A stretch of DNA of 19,565 nucleotides, from positions 1-19,565 of the forward strand of contig CAZVEV010000087.1 in the NCBI GenBank assembly GCA_964625865.1, given 5' to 3'. The notes below the pieces were generated by a model. It had not been told where the DNA came from and did not search any database. It was given only the letters and a program-made list of their open reading frames with translations. Position numbers and translations under genes: made by a program. The DNA comes from CAZVEV01 sp964625865 (GTDB lineage Bacteria; Planctomycetota; Phycisphaerae; SM23-33). Positions 13,631 through 19,565 of this stretch are shown in pieces (the first letter of the stretch is position 1; the number at the start of each line of letters is the position of its first letter).

Positions 13631-14629
13631 ATGGCCTGGCATGCTGCGATCATGGGCGCCACGGGCGCTGTAGGCACTGAGTTTTTGAGACTTCTCGAGC
13701 AGCGGGACTTTCCGCTGGCGAGCCTGAAGCTGTTGGCGTCGCACCGGTCGGTGGGCAAGAAGCTGACGTTCCGCGGCGAGGAGATCGAGGTCGAGCTTCT
13801 CTGTGCCGAGAGCTTCAAGGGCGTCGAGTTGGTCCTTTCGTCGGCCGGCGGGGGCCTCTCGAAGGAGTTCGCCCCGATCGCCGTCGCCGAAGGCGCCGTC
13901 GTGGTCGACAACACCTCGGCGTTCCGGATGGACCCCGAGACGCCGCTGGTGATTCCCGAGGTCAATCCCGAGGACATCAAGGACCACAAGGGCATCATCG
14001 CGAACCCGAACTGTTCGACGATCATCATGAACGTTCCGGTCTGGCCGCTGCACAAGGTCTGCCCGATTCGTCGCGTGGTGGTCAGCACGTACCAGGCCGC
14101 CAGCGGCGCCGGTGCGGCGGCCATGCAGGAACTCGAGGACGGCGCGCGGGCGTTCCTGGCCGGCGAGGCGTTCGAGCCGAAGGTCCTGCCTCACCAGGCC
14201 GCCTTCAACGTCTTCAGCCACAACAGCGACGTCGGCGAAGACGGGTACAACGTCGAGGAGACCAAGATGGTCCTCGAGACGCGCAAGATCTTCCACTGCG
14301 AGCCCATTCGCGTGGCGGCCACCTGCGTCCGCGTGCCGGTCATGCGGGCGCACAGCGAGTCGATCAACATCGAGTTCGACGGCGAGATGCCCGAAGCCCA
14401 GGCCCGCGAGATTCTTGCCGCCGCCCCGGGCGTCAAGATCGTCGACGACCGCCCCAGCAGCTACTTCCCCATGCCGCTGGACGCCACCGACCAGGACGAC
14501 ATCCTTGTCGGGCGTATCCGTCAGGACATCAGCCAGGACGGCGCACGCGGCCTGGAGATGTTCGTTGCCGGCGACCAGATCCGCAAAGGCGCCGCCCTGA
14601 ACGCCGTCCAGATCGCCGAGTTGCTGTAG
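13631..14629 (+). CDS. asd: Aspartate-semialdehyde dehydrogenase
   Basis: This 332-residue enzyme reduces aspartyl phosphate to aspartate semialdehyde with NADPH, the branch-point step to lysine/diaminopimelate, threonine and methionine. The nucleotide-binding loop is G9-A-T-G-A-V-G15. The catalytic cysteine is C128 in NPNCST, the acid/base histidine is H241 in RAHSES, and R239 is the conserved substrate arginine. The length is normal. The ATG at 13631 is chosen because GGAGAG (13622-13627) lies just upstream and it begins the Rossmann fold correctly; the frame is open 21 codons upstream, over the promoter, without support. It converges with the HEPN gene, whose stop lies only 6 bp away. I see no terminator between the two. 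Confidence 0.96.
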   Translation: MAWHAAIMGATGAVGTEFLRLLEQRDFPLASLKLLASHRSVGKKLTFRGEEIEVELLCAESFKGVELVLSSAGGGLSKEFAPIAVAEGAVVVDNTSAFRMDPETPLVIPEVNPEDIKDHKGIIANPNCSTIIMNVPVWPLHKVCPIRRVVVSTYQAASGAGAAAMQELEDGARAFLAGEAFEPKVLPHQAAFNVFSHNSDVGEDGYNVEETKMVLETRKIFHCEPIRVAATCVRVPVMRAHSESINIEFDGEMPEAQAREILAAAPGVKIVDDRPSSYFPMPLDATDQDDILVGRIRQDISQDGARGLEMFVAGDQIRKGAALNAVQIAELL

Positions 14630-14635
14630 GCGATG

Positions 14636-15046
14636 TTATTGCCGAAAACCCCTGGATTCCAGGTCTCCGGTGATCGCTTGGATGACAGCGTCTGCCCCTT
14701 CGACGGCGGCCGATGCGTCGGATGGTGACGCTTCGGGCCAGTTGCCCGGATAGCGGGCTTCGACTGCCCACTGCGACAGGCCGGCCAGATCCGCGCACGT
14801 GTCCCGGGTCTGCCAGTCGCCGGGCAACCGGTTCCGCAGTGCGTCCAGATCATGTGTCTTGGGGAAGTCGATCTGCAGGAAGACAAGGGCGGCCTTGATT
14901 GCTTTCTCCGCCGCCTGCTGCGCCAGCCAGCATGCATGGCGGGGAGCCCCCGTGTCCAATCCGAGACTCCCCCGTGCCCCGGCCAGGTCTTCGTGGCAGA
15001 AACGCAGCCAGCGCCTGGTCTCAGCGAGAGCTTTCGGTTCGGTCAT
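14636..15046 (-). CDS. HEPN domain protein, partner of the MNT nucleotidyltransferase
   Basis: This is a 136-residue all-helical HEPN protein. Family features are the W13-L-R-F-C-H-E-D-L21 helix, C39-W-L-A-Q-Q-A-A-E-K48 with the AIKAAL helix, PKTHDL (62-67) and ARYPG (97-101), which fit the PF05168 type of HEPN domain. The start at 15046 follows GGAAGG at good spacing; the MNT gene ends 26 bp inside it, so the two are co-translated. HEPN partners of MNT proteins are often RNase toxins with an R-x(4-6)-H motif near the C-terminus. I do not see that motif here, so toxicity is uncertain. The HEPN-MNT pair resembles a toxin-antitoxin or nucleotide-transfer module. Confidence 0.88.
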   Translation of the reverse strand: MTEPKALAETRRWLRFCHEDLAGARGSLGLDTGAPRHACWLAQQAAEKAIKAALVFLQIDFPKTHDLDALRNRLPGDWQTRDTCADLAGLSQWAVEARYPGNWPEASPSDASAAVEGADAVIQAITGDLESRGFRQ

Positions 15047-15359
15047 AGAGAACCTTCCCTTCTCGCAGGGCCGGTCTGAGAATGCTGCCCACCAGATCGC
15101 CGCGGGCGGCGATTTCCTGTGGGGATGTGACGAGAACATCCTTGGGCACGGGGAAGCCTGCCAACGCCCGCCGAATCTCGATTGCGGTCAGACGCTTGTC
15201 GGCGACATGGGGAAGTACAACCAAGAAGTCCACGTCGCTGTCAGGCCCACCGTCACCTCGCGCATGTGAACCGAAAAGGATCAGCTTAAGCGGATCAAAC
15301 CGCTCGATCACGCAACGGGCCATCTTGTCGATCCACTCACTATCGAGCGTAAGGACCAT
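15021..15359 (-). CDS. MNT-type minimal nucleotidyltransferase (antitoxin-like)
   Basis: This is a 112-residue minimal nucleotidyltransferase. The signature is G30-S-H-A-R-G35 followed by S41-D42-V-D44, the two metal-binding aspartates; D74 in VPKDVLV is a candidate third carboxylate. In HEPN-MNT systems such proteins modify or neutralise the HEPN partner, MntA by adding AMP to HepT. That is knowledge of the family, not shown here. The ATG at 15359 is chosen because AAAGG lies 5 bp upstream; an in-frame GTG at 15365 would overlap that site. It is the first gene of a minus-strand pair inserted between asd and truA, with its own promoter. Confidence 0.9.
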   Translation of the reverse strand: MVLTLDSEWIDKMARCVIERFDPLKLILFGSHARGDGGPDSDVDFLVVLPHVADKRLTAIEIRRALAGFPVPKDVLVTSPQEIAARGDLVGSILRPALREGKVLYDRTESSR

Positions 15360-15402
15360 TAGCACCTTTCATCTGCCCGAATGCTCCACTGTCTCTGATT
15401 CC

Positions 15403-15431
15403 AGTTTACAGTTCTCATCCATCGCCATCAA
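15403..15431 (-). promoter_or_regulatory. Probable promoter of the MNT-HEPN pair
   Basis: Read on the minus strand, TTGATG (complement of 15426-15431) and TAAACT (complement of 15403-15408) are separated by 17 bp and lie about 45 bp upstream of the MNT start codon. Each box matches the consensus at 4 of 6 positions. Confidence 0.45.
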
Positions 15432-15471
15432 CTCTATCTGCGGCCGAATGCCGATTCGCCTTGGTGCACGG

Positions 15472-15500
15472 TTTTCAGGTGGCAGTCCATACGCTACAGT
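15472..15500 (+). promoter_or_regulatory. Possible truA promoter with a very short leader
   Basis: TTTTCA (15472-15477) and TACAGT (15495-15500) are separated by 17 bp. Transcription would begin near 15507, leaving about 4 nt before the truA ATG and no room for a ribosome-binding site. Confidence 0.4.
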
Positions 15501-15510
15501 AGCGTCCGCC

Positions 15511-16284
15511 ATGAACGACACGCCCGCGACGCGGAATATCAAGCTGGTCATCGCCTACAACGGTGCGGCCTATCACGGGTGGCAGCGGCAGGCGGAGGGG
15601 ATTGACACGGTCCAACTGCAGATCGAGCGGGCCGCGGCGCGGGTGGTGGCCCATCCGGTCAGCGTCAGCGGGGCCGGGCGCACCGACGCGGGCGTCCACG
15701 CCGAGGGCCAGGTTGCCAGCTTTCGCACGACGAATCTGGCCGTTCCGCTGAAGGGACTGCGCCGGGCGATGAACTCCCGCCTGCCGCGGGATATCGCGGT
15801 GCGGTCGGCCTGCGAGGTTCCAGACGACTTCCACGCCTCGCGGTCGGCGATCGGCAAGACCTATCGATACCGCATCCACGTGGCGCCGACGCGCCCGGTG
15901 ATGCTCCACCGCCAGGTCTGCCACTACTGGCGCCCGCTGGACGTCGAGGCGATGCAGGCCGCCGGGCGCCGGCTGGTCGGCACGCATGACTTCCTCGGAT
16001 TTGCCGCGTCGGCCGACGAGCGCGAGACGACCGTCCGGACGATCTTCCGCTGCGACGTGGCCGCCGTGGGGCCCGAAATCCACGTGACCGTCCAGGGCGG
16101 CGGGTTCCTCTACAACATGGTCCGCATCATCACCGGCACGCTGATCGAAGTCGGGCGCGGACGCTGGGGGCCCGATCGCATCGACCGGATCCTGTCCTCC
16201 TGCAACCGCGCCGACGCCGGCCCGACGGCCCCGGCCGACGGCTTGACCATGCTTTGCGTGCACTACGATCAGGCGGACATGTAG
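15511..16284 (+). CDS. truA: tRNA pseudouridine(38-40) synthase TruA
   Basis: This 257-residue cytoplasmic enzyme converts uridine to pseudouridine at positions 38-40 of the tRNA anticodon arm. The catalytic aspartate is D59 in the family motif GAGRTDAGVHA. Other hallmarks are YNGAAYHGWQRQ (16-27), KTYRYRI (near 115), HDFLGFA and FLYNMVRIITGTLIEVGRG in the C-terminal half. The length is normal. The ATG at 15511 begins the first conserved strand properly and lacks any Shine-Dalgarno, consistent with a near-leaderless message. The frame is open far upstream across the MNT-HEPN genes, but that is antisense shadow. It ends 19 bp from a converging gene remnant. Confidence 0.95.
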   Translation: MNDTPATRNIKLVIAYNGAAYHGWQRQAEGIDTVQLQIERAAARVVAHPVSVSGAGRTDAGVHAEGQVASFRTTNLAVPLKGLRRAMNSRLPRDIAVRSACEVPDDFHASRSAIGKTYRYRIHVAPTRPVMLHRQVCHYWRPLDVEAMQAAGRRLVGTHDFLGFAASADERETTVRTIFRCDVAAVGPEIHVTVQGGGFLYNMVRIITGTLIEVGRGRWGPDRIDRILSSCNRADAGPTAPADGLTMLCVHYDQADM

Positions 16285-16303
16285 GCGCCGCGGATTCCGG
16301 ACC

Positions 16304-16447
16304 TCAGATGTGGTCCCACTTGGCCAGGACGGGGTGCTGGTTGGGCAGCAGGACGCCGATCAGGTGCTTCGCGTCGCCTTGCAGGCGGATACCGGCTGCG
16401 TCGACGATCTCGCCCGGTTCGTCCGTGGCGATGAGCAACTGGGCCAT
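16304..16447 (-). pseudogene. Orphan coding fragment, probable C-terminal remnant or 47-residue small protein
   Basis: A minus-strand frame from an ATG at 16447 to TGA at 16304 encodes 47 residues (starting MAQLLIATDEPGEIVDAAGI and ending HPVLAKWDHI). Nearly all its third codon positions are G or C, as in the real genes here, so it looks genuinely coding. There is no clear Shine-Dalgarno. The frame continues upstream only into low-quality sequence and then into palindromic repeats, so it is probably the 3' end of a gene whose front has been lost. I do not recognise the family. Confidence 0.4.
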
Positions 16448-16471
16448 CTCGCCCCCGCCGGTCCTAGCCGA

Positions 16472-16532
16472 AGCCCGTAAACGGGCTGATGTGCTGGGGG
16501 ATGCGCCCCGGACACCACGGCTGAAGCCGCGG
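16472..16532. repeat. Cluster of short palindromes (REP-like)
   Basis: AGCCCGT-aa-ACGGGCT (16472-16487) is a perfect 7-bp hairpin, CCACGGCT-ga-AGCCGCGG (16515-16532) is an 8-bp hairpin with one mismatch, and GGGG/CCCC pairs lie between them. Sequences of this GCCGAAGCCCGT and GGCTGAAGCC type resemble dispersed repeats of PVC-group genomes; that comparison is from memory. Confidence 0.5.
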
Positions 16533-16672
16533 CCTGCTACACAACGGGGATACGCGATGTCATCCTGTCGGGACACACTCGCCCGTCGGCTGCAACTGCG
16601 GTCCGGATACACCGAAGAGATGACCTACTCAAGTGGGATACACCACCGGGAGGGCTTCGACTAAAGGTAACG

Positions 16673-16701
16673 TTGCTTTTTGCCCTTCGGCAGTGCATAC
16701 T
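16673..16701 (+). promoter_or_regulatory. Possible hicBA promoter
   Basis: TTGCTT (16673-16678) and CATACT (16696-16701) are separated by 17 bp, about 55 bp upstream of hicB. The match is moderate and no operator-like inverted repeat is obvious. Confidence 0.3.
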
Positions 16702-16755
16702 CACTTGACAGGCTGTCGGGCAATACGTCTTGGTCGGATTGAGGAGACGCGCATC

Positions 16756-16959
16756 ATGAAACTGAAGGTGGTCATCCACGAGGCGGAAGAAGGGGGTTAC
16801 TGGGCCCAAGTGCCCTCCATCCCCGGCTGTGCGACTCAGGGAGAGACTATCGAGGAGTTGATCGAGAATCTGTATGACGCTGTCGAGGGATGCCTTGCGA
16901 TAGACATGGAACAGATCCATCTCGATCATGGTGCCAAGGTCATGGAACTCGCTGTCTGA
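16756..16959 (+). CDS. hicB: HicB-family antitoxin, short form
   Basis: This 67-residue protein has the HicB partial RNase H-like fold: a first strand KLKVVIHEAEEGGYWAQVPSI (2-22), the conserved PGCATQGET turn (23-31), and a helix IEELIENLYDAVEGCL (32-47). HicB proteins bind and neutralise the mRNA-cleaving HicA toxin. This one ends right after the core domain and lacks the C-terminal HTH or ribbon-helix-helix DNA-binding domain of longer HicB proteins. GGAG (16742-16745) about 10 bp upstream supports the ATG at 16756. hicA begins 1 bp after the stop codon. Confidence 0.88.
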   Translation: MKLKVVIHEAEEGGYWAQVPSIPGCATQGETIEELIENLYDAVEGCLAIDMEQIHLDHGAKVMELAV

Positions 16960-16960
16960 C

Positions 16961-17167
16961 ATGAAGACCGTCAGTGGAAAACGGATGAGCGCGATACTGG
17001 AGCGCAAGGGGAGGACGCTGGCCCGAGTCACCGGAAGCCATCACATCTTCATAAGGGAAGGTCGCACCGTTCGGATCACCGTGCCCGTGCATGGCAGTCG
17101 TGATCTGAAGAGGGGGCTTCAGAGAGTCATCATGAAGGAGGCCGGACTGACCGAAGATGATCTGTAA
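16961..17167 (+). CDS. hicA: HicA-family mRNA interferase toxin
   Basis: This 68-residue protein has the double-stranded-RNA-binding-like fold of HicA, a ribosome-independent mRNA interferase. The family pattern is SGKRMSAILERKG (5-17), then G25-S-H27-H-I-F (the catalytic histidine is expected at H27), then the strand RITVPVHGSRDL (38-49), and a final helix. The length and active-site context look intact, so it should be a working toxin. It starts 1 bp after hicB with no convincing Shine-Dalgarno, so its translation probably depends on hicB. The order antitoxin-toxin is the reverse of the classic hicAB operon. The kinase gene begins 20 bp downstream. Confidence 0.9.
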   Translation: MKTVSGKRMSAILERKGRTLARVTGSHHIFIREGRTVRITVPVHGSRDLKRGLQRVIMKEAGLTEDDL

Positions 17168-17187
17168 GGGGTAACAGGACGACGTCC

Positions 17188-19185
17188 ATGAGCAACGGAC
17201 CCCATGGCGATGAGGCGGATCGAGACGTGCAGGCCCTGCGTCTGCGGACGGCGGAGTTGGAGCAGCAACTGGCCGACTGTTACACCGCCCTCGGCGCCGC
17301 GGGCCACTCGCCGCGGATGCTGTCCATGCACGACGCGGACGAGTACCTCCAGACGGTCATCGCGACGTCTCACGACGGCATTCTGGTTGTCGACAGCGTG
17401 GGGCGATTCGAGTTCGGCAACGAGGCGTTCTTCCGGATCTTTGGCTGGCCCGAGGACGAATTGATCGGGCATCACTTTATCAAAGTCGTCCCTGAGGACC
17501 TGCACGAGTTCATCCTCGAGCGGTGGGTTGAGGTGCAGGCCGGCAAGGGCGCGCCCTACGAAGTCGACATCGTCCACAAGGATGGGACGCGACGCAATCT
17601 TCTGGTCAGCCACAGGCACATGACCATCGCCGGCCAGCGCAAGTACTGCGTCATCACCAAGGACGTGACCGAACTCAAGCGGGCCCAGGAGGGGCTCGAA
17701 TTGCTCGGCCTGATCGCAGAGCAGGTCGCCGACTCGGTGATCACCACGAATCCGGACTACGAGATCACCTACGCCAACCGGTCGTTTCATCGCATCTACG
17801 GGTATCACCCCCGGAGCATCCTGGGGCGGTCTCCCGACTTCCTGAACGCCGAACCTGACGCCGAGCGTATTCAGAACGAGATATACCAGGCCGTGTCGAT
17901 GGGGCAGTCGTGGCGAGGCGAGATCCTGAACCGCAGAAAGGACGGCAGTGTCTTCCCCTGTGAACTGACCGTCTTCCCGCTGGTCAGCGCACACGGAAAG
18001 ACGCTGGCATTCGCGGGGATTCAGCGAGACCTGACCGAGCCCAAGCGGGCTGAGGAGGCCCTTCGCCAGAGCGAGCGGAAGTTCCGTGCCATCTTCGACC
18101 AGACGTTCGAGATGATCGGGCTGCTGAGGTGCGACGGCACGGTGCTGGAGGCCAACAACACCGCGATGGACTTCGGCAGGCTCGACGAGTCGGACGTGGT
18201 GGGCAAGCCGTTCTGGGAGACGCCCTGGTGGGCCCATTCGCAGGAACTGCGAGACCGTCTGCGCGACGCCATCGACCAGGCCGCCGCGGGCCAGTTCGCC
18301 CGTTTCGAGGCCTTTCACCCCGGCTCCGACGGACAGACGCGTTACGTCGATGTCTCCATAAAACCCGTCGAGGACGAGGAGGGCAACGTCGTCCTGCTGA
18401 TTCCCGAGGGGCGCGACATCACTGAACGGAAGGCCGCCGAGGACGAACTCGCACGCCATCGCGACCACCTCGAAGAGATCGTCGAGAAGCGCACGCGTCA
18501 GGTCGTCGAGGCGCAGGCCGCGTTACGCAAAGCTCACAGCAGGCTGCTGAACGTCAGCGAGGCCGAGCGGAGGCATCTGGCCAGGGAATTGCACGATTCG
18601 GTGGGGCAGAATCTCGCGGCGATTACGGTGGGGATTCGGCTGGCCGTCGAGGCCTGCCGGGACGCCGCCGGCCACGAAGAAGAACTCACCGTGCTGAACG
18701 CTGCCGTCGAGCAATGCGCCGAAACCATGCGGGAGGTCCGCGCGATCTGTCACGGGCTGTATCCGCCGGCGCTGGAGTCGATGGGGTTGGCCTCGGCGAT
18801 TCGCCAACTCGGGCGGTCCTGCGGGTCGGCCATCCAGTTCCATCTCGATTGCCCCGAGACGCTGGCCCGAGCACGATTCGCCCCCGAGCAGGAAATCGCC
18901 CTGTTCCGCATCGCCCAGGAAGCCGTCAGCAACGTCCTGAAGCACAGCCGCGCGACCCGCATCCGCGTCGCACTTGGTCTGGAGGACTCGCAACTGACGA
19001 TGACCGTCATCGACGACGGTGTCGGCTTCGATGCCACCACCGTTGCCGCCCGGGGCCTGGGCCTGCGCTCGATGGACGAACGCGCCCGCGCCATCGGCGG
19101 GACTACCGTCATTTCCTCCGAGCCCGGCCGAACGACCATTGACGTCAGCACGCCGGCACAGCCCGCCGGGCCGGATCAGGACTGA
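17188..19185 (+). CDS. Soluble triple-PAS sensor histidine kinase (NarL/UhpB type, HisKA_3)
   Basis: This is a 665-residue cytoplasmic two-component sensor without membrane segments. It has a short N-terminal coiled coil (13-35), PAS1 at about 50-165 (FGNEAFFRIFGW, ending ITKDVTELKRAQ), PAS2 at 170-290 (YANRSFHRIYGY, ending GIQRDLTEPKRAEE) and PAS3 at 295-415 (ending EGRDITERKAAE). A coiled-coil linker follows at 416-450. The HisKA_3 dimerisation domain has phospho-acceptor H469 in RRHLARELHDSVGQ. The ATPase domain has N582 in AQEAVSNVLKHS, D610-G-V-G613 and GLGLRSM (623-629). It should phosphorylate a NarL-type response regulator, which is not in this window. AGGA about 11 bp before the ATG is a modest ribosome-binding site. 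It lies 20 bp after hicA and may be co-transcribed. Confidence 0.93.
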   Translation: MSNGPHGDEADRDVQALRLRTAELEQQLADCYTALGAAGHSPRMLSMHDADEYLQTVIATSHDGILVVDSVGRFEFGNEAFFRIFGWPEDELIGHHFIKVVPEDLHEFILERWVEVQAGKGAPYEVDIVHKDGTRRNLLVSHRHMTIAGQRKYCVITKDVTELKRAQEGLELLGLIAEQVADSVITTNPDYEITYANRSFHRIYGYHPRSILGRSPDFLNAEPDAERIQNEIYQAVSMGQSWRGEILNRRKDGSVFPCELTVFPLVSAHGKTLAFAGIQRDLTEPKRAEEALRQSERKFRAIFDQTFEMIGLLRCDGTVLEANNTAMDFGRLDESDVVGKPFWETPWWAHSQELRDRLRDAIDQAAAGQFARFEAFHPGSDGQTRYVDVSIKPVEDEEGNVVLLIPEGRDITERKAAEDELARHRDHLEEIVEKRTRQVVEAQAALRKAHSRLLNVSEAERRHLARELHDSVGQNLAAITVGIRLAVEACRDAAGHEEELTVLNAAVEQCAETMREVRAICHGLYPPALESMGLASAIRQLGRSCGSAIQFHLDCPETLARARFAPEQEIALFRIAQEAVSNVLKHSRATRIRVALGLEDSQLTMTVIDDGVGFDATTVAARGLGLRSMDERARAIGGTTVISSEPGRTTIDVSTPAQPAGPDQD

Positions 19186-19565
19186 AAAGCACCACCGGAT
19201 TCGCGGTCCACGAATTGCCGGCACCCCAAGAGAGTAGGAAGGCCCCCGCAAGACGGATCGACGTCTTCGGCGAGGCCCATGCGACATCAGGCCGTCTGTC
19301 AGTCGAAGGACGTAAACGTGTCGCGCGTAGGCCGAGGGGCAACGCCTGTGTTTACAACGAGTTGTGTGCCACATGGCTGCGGTCCGTACTACTCGGAATA
19401 CCCCGAAAGCGTCGTGGAGTCCGGCCAAGCCCGTTTGGCCGCGTCTTGACGCGATGGTGGGGGGGAAGGTCGCTTTTCTTGGCCAAGTGCGGCCACGGGA
19501 CTGCCAGACCCCCTAGGAGCCTGTCGGAGAACCCCGCAACCTGGAGTTTCTAGTCTGGGTGTCGT
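19186..19565. other. Gene-free right end of the window
   Basis: I see no convincing gene in these 380 bp; the open frames lack the codon bias of the neighbours. There is a weak 6-bp hairpin AAGACG / CGTCTT (19250-19255, 19262-19267) that could follow the kinase transcript. A GGAGCCTGTCGGAGAA stretch (19516-19531) resembles terminal inverted repeats of some insertion sequences, but the partner end is not in view. Confidence 0.5.

Larger units (their letters stand above)
16285..16755. other. Intergenic region with a gene remnant and repeat hairpins
   Basis: These 471 bp lie between truA and hicB and hold no intact gene I recognise. From left to right they contain a minus-strand coding remnant (16304-16447), a cluster of short hairpins (16472-16532), about 130 bp without visible features, and a possible hicBA promoter (16673-16701). 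A consensus-like TTGACA at 16705-16710 has no matching -10 box. Confidence 0.6.

Noticed and set aside
16254..16664. A 136-codon plus-strand frame after truA
   Set aside because: Composition and codon use do not match real genes. It overlaps the remnant, which has far better coding bias on the minus strand, and crosses the repeat cluster.
19215..19553. A 112-codon plus-strand frame at the right end
   Set aside because: It is Arg-rich, without a ribosome-binding site, codon bias or recognisable motif.
1..19565. CRISPR array, tRNA or rRNA genes
   Set aside because: I saw no regularly spaced repeats, no cloverleaf-like segments with a recognisable T-arm, and no rRNA core sequence. This was read by eye, not computed.

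Overview
The window is high-GC bacterial DNA with strong G/C preference at third codon positions. It combines Tat-exported formylglycine sulfatases, TIM-barrel sugar isomerases with a Gfo/Idh oxidoreductase, several PEP-CTERM proteins and a metalloprotease with TPR and PDZ parts. This mix suggests a member of the Planctomycetota (Phycisphaerae-like) or a close PVC-group relative. That is an inference from gene content; no rRNA or other phylogenetic marker is present.

Layout. (1) 19-6104, all plus strand, is a carbohydrate-catabolism block: two exported sulfatases, two xylose-isomerase-like sugar isomerase/epimerases, and a Gfo/Idh/MocA dehydrogenase coupled to the second isomerase. It ends at a strong intrinsic terminator (6162-6214). 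Palindromic repeat elements lie between its genes. (2) 6285-9666 is a PEP-CTERM surface-protein region. A consensus promoter (TTGACA-16-TATAAT) drives a leader of about 510 nt, then a PEP-CTERM protein with an apparent C39-like Cys/His/Asp peptidase signature and a second small PEP-CTERM protein. A third PEP-CTERM gene faces them from the minus strand. (3) 10163-13507 holds an exported TPR/HExxH/PDZ peptidase, then an apparently leaderless two-gene unit of unknown function (soluble alpha-helical protein plus multi-pass membrane protein, overlapping by GTGA). (4) 13631-16284 holds two housekeeping genes, asd and truA, with a minus-strand MNT-HEPN pair between them. (5) 16285-19185 holds an orphan coding remnant beside a cluster of hairpins, a hicB-hicA pair in antitoxin-first order, and 20 bp later a soluble triple-PAS NarL-type histidine kinase. 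The last 380 bp have no gene I can support.

How the genes work together: the sulfatases probably remove sulfate esters from polysaccharides outside the cytoplasm, and the isomerases and Gfo/Idh enzyme probably process the released sugars inside. PEP-CTERM proteins need an exosortase encoded elsewhere. Two toxin-antitoxin-type modules (MNT-HEPN and HicBA), with repeats and a gene fragment between them, mark 14.6-17.2 kb as the most plastic part of the window. The least-described items are the C39-like PEP-CTERM protein with its long leader, the nested palindrome at 3120-3192, the minimal HicBA next to a kinase, and the leaderless two-gene unit.
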